This document shows, piece by piece, positions 1 through 7,165 of a stretch of DNA of 53,258 bases. The position numbers and the translations under genes were made by a program. The notes under the pieces are model-generated. The model was not told the origin of the DNA and did not search any database. It worked only from the letters and a program-made list of their open reading frames with translations. Source of the stretch: Oxalobacteraceae bacterium (GTDB lineage Bacteria > Pseudomonadota > Gammaproteobacteria > Burkholderiales > Burkholderiaceae_D); contig JAIZVZ010000017.1 of assembly GCA_021768485.1 (NCBI GenBank), forward strand, positions 1 through 53,258. The letters are read 5' to 3'. The number at the start of each line of letters is the position of its first letter. The first letter of the stretch is position 1.

Positions 1-72
1 GAACAGGACCGTGAAACAACTCTGCGCCGATGATAGTGCGTAATCGCGTGCGAAAGTAGGTTATCGTCAGGC
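1..72 (+). rRNA. rrf: 5S ribosomal RNA, 3' part (cut by window start)
   Basis: The first 72 bases match the 3' two-thirds of betaproteobacterial 5S rRNA. The conserved GAACAGGACCGTGAAAC block, the CGCCGATGATAGTGC block and the GTGCGAAAGTAGG loop E/helix IV region are followed by the TATCGTCAGGC 3' strand of helix I. The 5' strand of helix I lies outside the window. A GC-rich terminator follows directly, so this is the last gene of an rRNA operon on the plus strand. The 3' end is placed by analogy and may be off by 1-2 bases. Confidence 0.93.
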
Positions 73-84
73 TGTTATACCAGA

Positions 85-120
85 GACGCCCCGACCATTC
101 ATTTGGCCGGGGCGTTTCGC
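85..120 (+). terminator. rRNA operon terminator
   Basis: A perfect 7-bp stem CGCCCCG (87-93) / CGGGGCG (108-114) encloses a 14-base loop and is followed by TTTCGCTTT. It sits 13 bases after the 5S rRNA end, as expected for the intrinsic terminator of an rrn operon. The T-tract is interrupted. Confidence 0.8.
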
Positions 121-125
121 TTTGC

Positions 126-150
126 CTCTTCACTTTGACTCTTCACTTTG
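126..150. repeat. Tandem duplication, 12-bp unit
   Basis: CTCTTCACTTTG occurs at 126-137 and again at 139-150, separated by one A. It lies in the spacer between the rrn terminator and the next terminator. No function is evident. It is one of several short spacer duplications in this window. Confidence 0.85.
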
Positions 151-200
151 TACCGCCGCCGAGCCCGGCAACACCGGCACTTTCCAACGACTGAATAACA

Positions 201-238
201 AAAAGCCCCGGCACCAGATGGTGCAGGGGCTTTTTTTC
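201..238. terminator. Bidirectional intrinsic terminator (pagL side and rrn side)
   Basis: The stem AAAAGCCCC (201-209) pairs with GGGGCTTTT (226 onward), with an inner GCACC/GGTGC helix. It has A-runs on one side and seven Ts on the other, so it can terminate on both strands. It lies between the convergent rrn operon and the minus-strand pagL-like gene. Confidence 0.9.
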
Positions 239-286
239 GAAAGCACACTGTCGAAGCAGTGCCTTTGCGAACGCGTCTGGATGCGT

Positions 287-919
287 TTAGAAGCGGTAGG
301 CTGCCTTGGCCTCGATCCAGTTGACGCCGCTGTTCGGCTTGCGATAGCCGCCGTTGGAGAAATGCTGGAGCTTCATGCCGATATCCCAGTGATTGCTGAA
401 TACATAGCCGGCGCCGATATGGTCGCCGAACTGGAACAGCGTCGACAGCCGGCGGCCGTCGTTGTCGTATCCTGAAGACAGGCGATTGACGCCGATGCCG
501 CCTTCGGCATAAAAGCCGAGACGGTCATCGCGTTCGAAGCGCAATACCGGCGTGAAACCGACATCGGTCAGCCGGCGCGATGCGCCTTCGACTTGCTGGT
601 ATTTGTTTTCACGCCAGGTGGCGATGCTGGCATCCCAGTAGCCGTTCAGATGGGTGCCGTTCGATTTGAACCAGGTCTTGCCCCAGTCCCATTGGGCGCC
701 GACGCGCAGCATCTGGGTTTTGTTGCCCGTCCCCAATTCTACCGAGACCGATTCGGGCGCATAACTTGCAATGCCCGTCTTGGTGCCCGTAGTGGTGCTG
801 GCCGGCGTGCTTGCTGCATTGCCTGCGATATCGCCCGTTACGTCGGCTGCAAAAACGCTGGAATGCAGCGCCAGCAAGACGGCAGCGGCGGTAAGAGATC
901 GTGTGAAACGTAGACGCAT
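287..919 (-). CDS. pagL: Acyloxyacyl hydrolase, lipid A 3-O-deacylase PagL-like
   Basis: This is a predicted outer-membrane beta-barrel enzyme. PagL enzymes remove the 3-O-linked acyl chain of lipid A, remodelling the outer leaflet. The 210-residue product has a Sec signal peptide (MRLRF..., probable cleavage after VFA-A near residue 24), a low-complexity Thr/Ala/Ser stretch at about 34-48, alternating beta-strand patterns, and a C-terminal aromatic (Phe210) as in outer-membrane proteins. The family motif HFSN (His186, Ser188) is present, followed by the conserved KPNSG. The third triad residue of Pseudomonas PagL, Glu 14 residues after the His, is Asn200 here, with a Glu at 203. The start is supported by AGGAA 6 bases upstream. 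Its stop faces a strong terminator. It is monocistronic or follows the M20 hydrolase with a 121-base gap. The family is fairly certain; activity is not. Confidence 0.85.
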   Translation of the reverse strand: MRLRFTRSLTAAAVLLALHSSVFAADVTGDIAGNAASTPASTTTGTKTGIASYAPESVSVELGTGNKTQMLRVGAQWDWGKTWFKSNGTHLNGYWDASIATWRENKYQQVEGASRRLTDVGFTPVLRFERDDRLGFYAEGGIGVNRLSSGYDNDGRRLSTLFQFGDHIGAGYVFSNHWDIGMKLQHFSNGGYRKPNSGVNWIEAKAAYRF

Positions 920-1049
920 GATATTCCTATGTAATTAATAAAAGAGCGGACTCAGTGACCGCCGATAAAAACGCCGAATGCAGTATTCAGCAGGGTCGGG
1001 CGGCCGGTAACAAGACACACCCGACAAACTTAAAATGGGCACAGCAAAA

Positions 1050-2243
1050 TCAGAGAAGCGGCAAATAGGCCTCGGCCAGGTGTACCCAGTAACTGGCGCC
1101 TATCGGCAATAGTGCATCATTGAAATCATAACTCGGATTGTGCAAATTGCAGGGCCCGAGGCCATGGCCGTGATCGCGGTGCGCACCTTCGCCATTGCCG
1201 ATAAAGACGTAGCAGCCTGGTTTTTCTTGCAACATGAAGGCAAAATCCTCGGCGCCCATGGTCGGCTCGATGGCGGCATCGACCTGGGCGGCGCCAACCA
1301 TGGCTTGCAAAACGCCGGTGGCGAAGGCCGTTTCCTTGGCATGGTTGATCAGCGGCGGATAATTGCGCTTGAATTCAAAGTCGACTTCGGCGCCGAAGGC
1401 GCGGCCGGTATGATGGGCGATCTCGGCCATGCGCGTCTCGATCAGATCGAGCACCCGGGTGTCGAAGGTGCGGACCGTGCCGAGCAGGCTGGCATCGTCG
1501 GCGATCACATTGGTGGCGCTGCCGGCGTGGATTTGCGTGATCGACAACACCGCGCTGTCGAGCGGGTTTTTGTTGCGGGTGATGATTGTTTGCCAACTCT
1601 GGGCGATTTGCACGGCCACCATGACCGGATCGACGCCTTTGTTCGGTTGCGCGGCATGCGCGCCCTTGCCGCGGACGGTGACGTGAAATTCGTTACTCGA
1701 TGCCATCATCGGTCCCGGCGTGACACCGAAAGTGCCGACTGCCGCGCCGGGCCAGTTATGCATGCCAAAGACGGCATCCATCGGGCATTGTTCAAACAGG
1801 CCCTCGTCCATCATGCGGCGGGCACCGCCGCCGCCTTCTTCTGCCGGTTGAAAAATCAGATAGACGGTGCCGTCAAAGCGGGCGTGCGTTGCCAGATAAT
1901 GGGCTGCTCCCAGCAGCATGGCGGTATGGCCATCGTGGCCGCAGGCGTGCATTTTGCCGGCATGGGTTGATGTATGAGCGAAACAATTGCTTTCTTGCAT
2001 TGGCAAGGCATCCATGTCGGCGCGCAGGCCGACGGCGCGCGGCGAGCTGCCTTTCTTGATGATGCCGACCACCCCGGTCAGGCCCAGGCCGCGGATGAGC
2101 GGAATACCCCATTCGGTCAATTTGGCCGCGACAATATCTGCGGTGCGCTGCTCTTCGTAGCAAAGCTCCGGATGGGCGTGCAAATCGCGCCGTATTTGTC
2201 GCAGTTCGGCGTCGCGCGTCAGAATGGGATCGATCAAATTCAT
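1050..2243 (-). CDS. M20 family amidohydrolase (hippurate hydrolase-like)
   Basis: This is a cytosolic metal-dependent amidase of the M20D/HipO group, which cleaves N-acyl amino acids such as hippurate or N-acetyl/indole amino acids. The substrate cannot be told from sequence. With the start chosen at 2243 the product is 397 residues, the usual length. An open frame continues 51 codons upstream, but the MNLIDPIL start has a purine-rich GGAGAACAG site and matches family N-termini. Visible motifs are LHAHPEL near residue 20, RADMDALP near 75, HACGHDGH (Cys101, His103 metal ligands), PAEEGGGG (Glu135/136), a MHNWP motif (His162), and MGAEDFAF near the C-terminus. It is divergent from the molybdoenzyme at 2463 across a 219-base spacer. 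Confidence 0.9.
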   Translation of the reverse strand: MNLIDPILTRDAELRQIRRDLHAHPELCYEEQRTADIVAAKLTEWGIPLIRGLGLTGVVGIIKKGSSPRAVGLRADMDALPMQESNCFAHTSTHAGKMHACGHDGHTAMLLGAAHYLATHARFDGTVYLIFQPAEEGGGGARRMMDEGLFEQCPMDAVFGMHNWPGAAVGTFGVTPGPMMASSNEFHVTVRGKGAHAAQPNKGVDPVMVAVQIAQSWQTIITRNKNPLDSAVLSITQIHAGSATNVIADDASLLGTVRTFDTRVLDLIETRMAEIAHHTGRAFGAEVDFEFKRNYPPLINHAKETAFATGVLQAMVGAAQVDAAIEPTMGAEDFAFMLQEKPGCYVFIGNGEGAHRDHGHGLGPCNLHNPSYDFNDALLPIGASYWVHLAEAYLPLL

Positions 2244-2462
2244 GCTGTTCTCCGCTCGGATGACCCTACATGATACCGAAGATAGGTCTTTGCTGCCCGG
2301 CTCGCATGTTGTTTTGGATAGCATATATGGTAATGATGGACCAGATTTGCGGCAAGTCGTGGTTTTTTGTGCTTTGAGGAAATAAATTGCCCTCAAATTT
2401 ATCTATCATGACGATATAGTTTACAGTACGGCCTTACCCTAACGATTTTCCGGAAATGTTAC

Positions 2463-4568
2463 ATGTCCCATTCTGTCATCCGCGCCGTCTGTCCTCATGA
2501 TTGCCCCGATACCTGTGCCTTGCTGGTCACGGTCGAGGATGGCGTGGCGACCTCGGTACGTGGCGACCCGCAACATCCGACTACGGCTGGCGTGCTGTGC
2601 ACCAAGGTCTCGCGCTATACCGAACGCACTTATCATGCCGACCGCCTGTTGCAGCCGCTGCGCCGCGTCGGCAAAAAAGGCGAAGGCAAATTCGTCGCGA
2701 TCAGCTGGGATGAGGCGCTGGACACGATTGCCGCGCGCCTGAAAGGTATTGCTGATCCGCAAGCAATATTGCCATACAGTTATGCCGGCACCATGGGACT
2801 GGTGCAGGGCGAATCGATGTCGGCCCGCTTTTTTCACAAGCTCGGCGCCTCGCGCCTCGATCGCACCATTTGCGCCACCGCCGGCGCCGCCGGTTATAAA
2901 TACACGCTGGGAGCGTCGATCGGCACCGATATCGAGCAATTCCAGGATGCCAGGCTGATTTTGATCTGGGGCAGCAATCCGATTGCCTCGAACCTGCATT
3001 TCTGGATGCGGGCGCAAGAGGCCAGGCGGCGCGGCGCGACCCTGATTGCGATCGATCCCTACCGCTCGCTGACGGCCGAGAAATGCCATCAGCATATAGC
3101 GCTGCTGCCTGGTACCGATGCCGCCCTGGCGCTGGGCATGATGCACGTGCTGATTGCCGAAGATTTGCTCGACCACGATTACATTGCGCGCCATACGCTC
3201 GGCTTTGAGCAGCTCAAGCAGCGTGTGCACGAGTGGCCGCCGGCGCGCGTGGCGGAAATCTGCGGTATCGAGGCCGAACAGGTGCTGCAACTGGCGCGCC
3301 TGTATGGCCAGACCGCGCGCAGCGGCCAGGCAGTGGCGATTCGCACCAATTACGGCGTGCAGCGCGCGCATGGCGGCGGCATGGCCGTGCGCAATATCGC
3401 CTGTCTGCCGGCCCTGGTCGGCGCCTGGCGTCATGCGGCCGGCGGCGTGCAGTTGTCGCTGTCGGGCGTGTTTGCGAAAAACAGCGCGGTGCTCGAACGG
3501 CCCGACCTGATGCCGGCAAAGACGCCGCGCACGATCAACATGAGCACCATCGGCGACGATTTGCTGCGCCCGGCTTCGGACGAGTTCGGGCCGAAGATCG
3601 AGGCCCTGATCGTCTACAACTCCAATCCGGTGGCGATTGCGCCGCACTCGGGCCGGGTGGCGCAGGGCTTTGCGCGCGAAGACTTGTTTACGGTCGTGCT
3701 CGAGCATTTTCAGACCGATACCGCCGATTACGCCGATATCGTGCTGCCGGCCACCACGCAGCTCGAACACGTCGATATCCATGCAGCCTACGGCCACCAG
3801 TACATGATGGCCAATAATGCCGCCATCGCACCGCTCGGCCAGGCGCGCCCGAATGCCGAGATTTTCCGCCTGCTGGCGCAGCGCATGGGCTTTAGCGAGC
3901 CGTGTTTCCAGGAGAGCGACGAACAGATCGCGGCCCAGGCCTTCGATACGACGCAGCCGCGCGCCATGCATTTCGACTGGGAAGCGCTGAAACAGAAGGG
4001 CTGGCAAAAAGTCGCGCTGGCCGAAGCGCCGTTTGCACAGGGCGACTTTCCTACGCCGTCCGGCAAGTGCGAATTTTACTGCGCGCGCATGCTGGCCGAC
4101 GGCCTCGACCCCTTGCCCACCTATATTGCGCCCTACGAATCGGCCGCCAGCAATACCGCGCTGGCGCAGCGCTATCCGCTGGCCATGATTTCGCCGCCGG
4201 CCCGCAATTTTCTCAATTCATCGTTCGTCAACGTCCAGAGCCTACGCGCTACCGAAGGCGAACCGCACCTCGATATCCATCCGCATGACGCCGCGCCGCG
4301 TGCCATTGCGCAGGGCGACATGCTGCGTATTTTTAACGATCGCGGCAGCTTCGAGGCCAAGGCCCGGGTCACCGACAAGGCCCGTCCGGGGCTGGTGGTA
4401 GGACTCTCGGTCTGGTGGAAAAAGCTGGCCGGAGATGGTAAAAATGCCAATGAAGTGACCAGTCAGCAGTTGACCGACATGGGCCGTGCACCGACTTTTT
4501 ACGATGTCCTGGTGCAGGTGGAAAAGGCGACCGCCGGCGCCAAGGCCGTGCCGGCGCATCTCATATAA
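2463..4568 (+). CDS. Molybdopterin oxidoreductase, FdhF/DMSO-reductase superfamily
   Basis: This 701-residue enzyme belongs to the Mo-bis-MGD family. The N-terminus carries a cysteine pattern C10-X3-C14-X3-C18-X27-C46, as used for one [4Fe-4S] cluster. It is followed by the molybdopterin domains (WGSNPIASN near 167, VYNSNPVAIAP near 385) and the C-terminal molydopterin-dinucleotide-binding domain (SPPARNFLNSSF near 575). Cys137 in the TICATAG motif is the best candidate Mo ligand. There is no twin-arginine signal, so it is probably cytosolic. No electron-transfer or chaperone subunit lies next to it, so its partner and substrate are unknown. Homologues are annotated as formate dehydrogenase-like or 'anaerobic dehydrogenase', which is too specific here. 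ATG follows a weak CCGGAAA site. Confidence 0.88.
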   Translation: MSHSVIRAVCPHDCPDTCALLVTVEDGVATSVRGDPQHPTTAGVLCTKVSRYTERTYHADRLLQPLRRVGKKGEGKFVAISWDEALDTIAARLKGIADPQAILPYSYAGTMGLVQGESMSARFFHKLGASRLDRTICATAGAAGYKYTLGASIGTDIEQFQDARLILIWGSNPIASNLHFWMRAQEARRRGATLIAIDPYRSLTAEKCHQHIALLPGTDAALALGMMHVLIAEDLLDHDYIARHTLGFEQLKQRVHEWPPARVAEICGIEAEQVLQLARLYGQTARSGQAVAIRTNYGVQRAHGGGMAVRNIACLPALVGAWRHAAGGVQLSLSGVFAKNSAVLERPDLMPAKTPRTINMSTIGDDLLRPASDEFGPKIEALIVYNSNPVAIAPHSGRVAQGFAREDLFTVVLEHFQTDTADYADIVLPATTQLEHVDIHAAYGHQYMMANNAAIAPLGQARPNAEIFRLLAQRMGFSEPCFQESDEQIAAQAFDTTQPRAMHFDWEALKQKGWQKVALAEAPFAQGDFPTPSGKCEFYCARMLADGLDPLPTYIAPYESAASNTALAQRYPLAMISPPARNFLNSSFVNVQSLRATEGEPHLDIHPHDAAPRAIAQGDMLRIFNDRGSFEAKARVTDKARPGLVVGLSVWWKKLAGDGKNANEVTSQQLTDMGRAPTFYDVLVQVEKATAGAKAVPAHLI

Positions 4569-4664
4569 ATGCGAAAAATGCCGTTACTGCAGGATGGACT
4601 TGATGCGGGCGCCGCCTTGCCATGCGATGTTTTTGGGGTATCGATCAATGATTGAAATAATGAC

Positions 4665-5879
4665 ATGCTAGCCGCGACACAGAGTCCGAGCGCCGCTCGT
4701 CCGCGCGCATGCCGCCGGCCGGCGATGGCGGCCCTGATTCGCGGCGCCGCAGGGCTGACCCTCGCCGCGCTGTGTATTTCGGCCCAGGCGATCGGCCTGG
4801 GCGGTATTGCGGTCCACTCCAATCTCGGACAAAACCTGCGCGCCACCGTGACCCTGATCGGTGCCGATGACGACGATGCGGCGCTGCGCGCCTGCGTCAA
4901 GGCGCGTTTGCAGACCCTCGACGGCATTCCTTTGGCGGCGCCCGCGGTCAGCCTTGCCCATGAGGCCCACGGTAGGACGCTGCAGGTCAGCGGCGCCCAG
5001 AAATTATACGAGCCGGCACTGAGTCTGGTGCTCGAGCTGTCCTGTAACGGCAAGAGCCAGCGCGAATATACGATTTTGCTCGACCCCCTTGAGTGGCCAG
5101 CGGCGCATCAGCAAGGCAATCAGCAGGGCAGGGACTACGCCAGTGAGCGCTTCAATGAGCCCCCTAATGAGCACGCCAATGCGCGCGGCGACAATGGATC
5201 CGCGAATCGACCCGCAAATCGGCCCGCGAACCGGTCCCCGAACCGGCCCGCAGCCAGAGCCGGAACGCGGATACCGGCTTCGGCGACAGCCCAGTCTTCT
5301 GCCGTCCCGAAGGGGCGTGCGGCGGCGCCGGTCGCGCCCAAAGCGGCGGCCGCTCCGATGCGCAATGTGCTGCGGCTGTCGACCGACGATGCGGCAGCCG
5401 TCGCCGCCAACGGTGCGGCCGGCCAGAAGGCCAGGCCGGCGCAGGCGCCTGGCGCCGCCCCGGAGACGGCCGCCGATACCGAGCAAAAACTGCGTGATGT
5501 GCAGGCAAAACTGATGGCGCTCGACCCCGCTGCCGGCGGCCCGGCGCCGACTGCTACGACGCCGCCGGCCAAGTCGGGCCGGCCGGCCGAAGCGCTGTCA
5601 TTTGCCGCGCAGCTCGAACAGACCGAGCAAAAAATGAAAGAAGTCCGCGCCAGGATACTGGCATTGCAAGTCGAAACAAAAAATATGTCTTCAAAGGAAC
5701 CCTCACTAATTCCTGCAGTCAAAGCCCCAGTGCCGGCCGTGGCGGCAGTGCCGCCAGCGGACAACTGGCTGGTGACCGGATTGGGCGTGCTGCTTGCCGC
5801 TTGCATTGCGGTCATCATTGCGATGGTGCTGCGCATGCGGCAATTAGGAAAATATAAAGAACACCTGGGCCCCTATTAA
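4665..5879 (+). CDS. FimV N-terminal-domain-like membrane protein with repeat linker
   Basis: The 404-residue product has a signal-like hydrophobic segment (about residues 23-42, ending AQA-IG). It is followed by a segment resembling the FimV/HubP N-terminal domain (IGLGGIAVHSNLGQNLRATV, then a small beta domain to about 145). Next come a long Ala/Pro/Arg-rich linker with four NRP repeats (12-bp DNA units at 5202-5249), a coiled-coil-like stretch at about 315-345 (QLEQTEQKMKEVRARILAL), and a transmembrane helix near 367-388 with a short basic tail. FimV proteins normally carry a LysM domain and a large acidic cytoplasmic region; neither is visible. The start could instead be Met21 (4725). The next gene follows after 47 bases. 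The role may be a polar or cell-wall-associated scaffold, but this is inference. Confidence 0.7.
   Translation: MLAATQSPSAARPRACRRPAMAALIRGAAGLTLAALCISAQAIGLGGIAVHSNLGQNLRATVTLIGADDDDAALRACVKARLQTLDGIPLAAPAVSLAHEAHGRTLQVSGAQKLYEPALSLVLELSCNGKSQREYTILLDPLEWPAAHQQGNQQGRDYASERFNEPPNEHANARGDNGSANRPANRPANRSPNRPAARAGTRIPASATAQSSAVPKGRAAAPVAPKAAAAPMRNVLRLSTDDAAAVAANGAAGQKARPAQAPGAAPETAADTEQKLRDVQAKLMALDPAAGGPAPTATTPPAKSGRPAEALSFAAQLEQTEQKMKEVRARILALQVETKNMSSKEPSLIPAVKAPVPAVAAVPPADNWLVTGLGVLLAACIAVIIAMVLRMRQLGKYKEHLGPY
5202..5249 (+). repeat. Four 12-bp coding repeats (NRP-A/S units)
   Basis: Four consecutive 12-base units (5202, 5214, 5226, 5238) of the form GCRAAYCGGCCC encode the ANRP-type repeats in the FimV-like protein linker. 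Copy number may vary between strains. Confidence 0.85.
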
Positions 5880-5926
5880 AACGCCAGCCGGCGCCGCCAA
5901 GCTCAGGTGAGAGCGAGGTTGCGGGA

Positions 5927-7045
5927 ATGCGTATCGATGCAAGTAGGGTGGTGTGGCCGCGCCGGGTGGCGCTTTTCATGGCCGGTGTCTGTCTGTCTTC
6001 GTGTTCCTCGCTGGCGCCGCAGGCCGACGGCTCCGACTTCAGTTCGCAACTGAGTTACTATGCCCAGGCGCTCGGCGGGCAGTTCAATCTATGGTCCGAC
6101 GCCAAGGCGGTCGACGACAGCCTGAAGGATCCGCACCTCGACCCCAAGCTGAAGGCCAAGCTCTTGAAGGCCAGGCAGATCCGTGCCTTTGCGGTCAAGG
6201 AACTCAATTTGCCCGATAACGGCAGTTATAAAAACTACCTCGCCTTGAACCGTCCGTTCGTGCTCTGGAATGTGGTGGCCACGCCTGAACTGTCGCTCAC
6301 GCCCAAGCAATGGTGCTTCCCGGTTGCCGGTTGCGTCAGCTACCGCGGCTATTTCGACGGCGATGCCGCGCAGGCATTTGCCGAACAGATGCGCAAGCAG
6401 GGCAATGATGTGCAGGTGGGCGGCGTGCCGGCCTATTCGACGCTGGGCTGGTTCGACGATCCGCTGGTATCGACCTTTATATTCTATTCCGACGTTGAAC
6501 TGGCCAAACTGATTTTCCATGAGCTGGCGCATCAGGTGGTCTATGTGGCCGGCGACAGCCAGTTTAACGAATCGTTTGCGACCGCCGTCGAAGAGGCCGG
6601 TGTGCGGCGCTGGCTGGCCGCGCATGGCGAGGCCATGATGGGCGACGCCTACCGCCAGCAGGAACAGCGCAAGAGCGAATTTCTGGCCCTGCTGCTGAAG
6701 CACCGCGGCCAACTCGACGCGCTCTATAAAACCAGTCTCGGCGATGCCGAAAAGCGGGCGCGCAAGGCGCTGATATTCCAGTCGCTGCGCGACGACTACC
6801 AATTGCTCAAGCAGCATTGGGGCGGCTACAGCGGATACGACAACTGGTTCAAGGCGCCGCTGTCGAATGCCAATCTGGCATCGATCGCCACCTACCAGGA
6901 CTATGTGCCGGCATTTCAGGCGCTGATGGCGCGCGAAAAGACCTTTCCCAGATTTTATGCAGCCGTCAAGGCGCTGGCGCGGCAAAGTCCGGCGGCGCGC
7001 CACCGGCACCTGCAAAAGCTGTTGCCGCCGGTAGCGGCGCACTGA
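5927..7045 (+). CDS. Predicted lipoprotein aminopeptidase (COG4324 family)
   Basis: The 372-residue product begins with a lipoprotein signal peptide and lipobox L-S-S-C (Cys26), so it is probably membrane-anchored in the periplasm. A gluzincin-type zinc motif HELAH (His198, Glu199, His202) is followed by NESFATAVEEAG, where the downstream Glu is a likely third ligand. This matches the 'predicted aminopeptidase' family widespread in proteobacteria, whose substrate is unknown. The segment WNVVATPELSLTPKQWCFPVAGCVSY is typical of that family. ATG is preceded by a GCGGGAA stretch. It is 47 bases after the FimV-like gene and on the same strand, so the two may be cotranscribed. Confidence 0.85.
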   Translation: MRIDASRVVWPRRVALFMAGVCLSSCSSLAPQADGSDFSSQLSYYAQALGGQFNLWSDAKAVDDSLKDPHLDPKLKAKLLKARQIRAFAVKELNLPDNGSYKNYLALNRPFVLWNVVATPELSLTPKQWCFPVAGCVSYRGYFDGDAAQAFAEQMRKQGNDVQVGGVPAYSTLGWFDDPLVSTFIFYSDVELAKLIFHELAHQVVYVAGDSQFNESFATAVEEAGVRRWLAAHGEAMMGDAYRQQEQRKSEFLALLLKHRGQLDALYKTSLGDAEKRARKALIFQSLRDDYQLLKQHWGGYSGYDNWFKAPLSNANLASIATYQDYVPAFQALMAREKTFPRFYAAVKALARQSPAARHRHLQKLLPPVAAH

Positions 7046-7165
7046 GCGCCGGCCAGCCCGCCGTCATCGCCTTTTTTTGGGCGCGGGGCGAGCCGCCGCC
7101 GGCGGCCGCCCGCTGGCGAAGACGTGCCGGTTGTTGGGCCCGGCATCTGCGGCTACAATGGTCCG

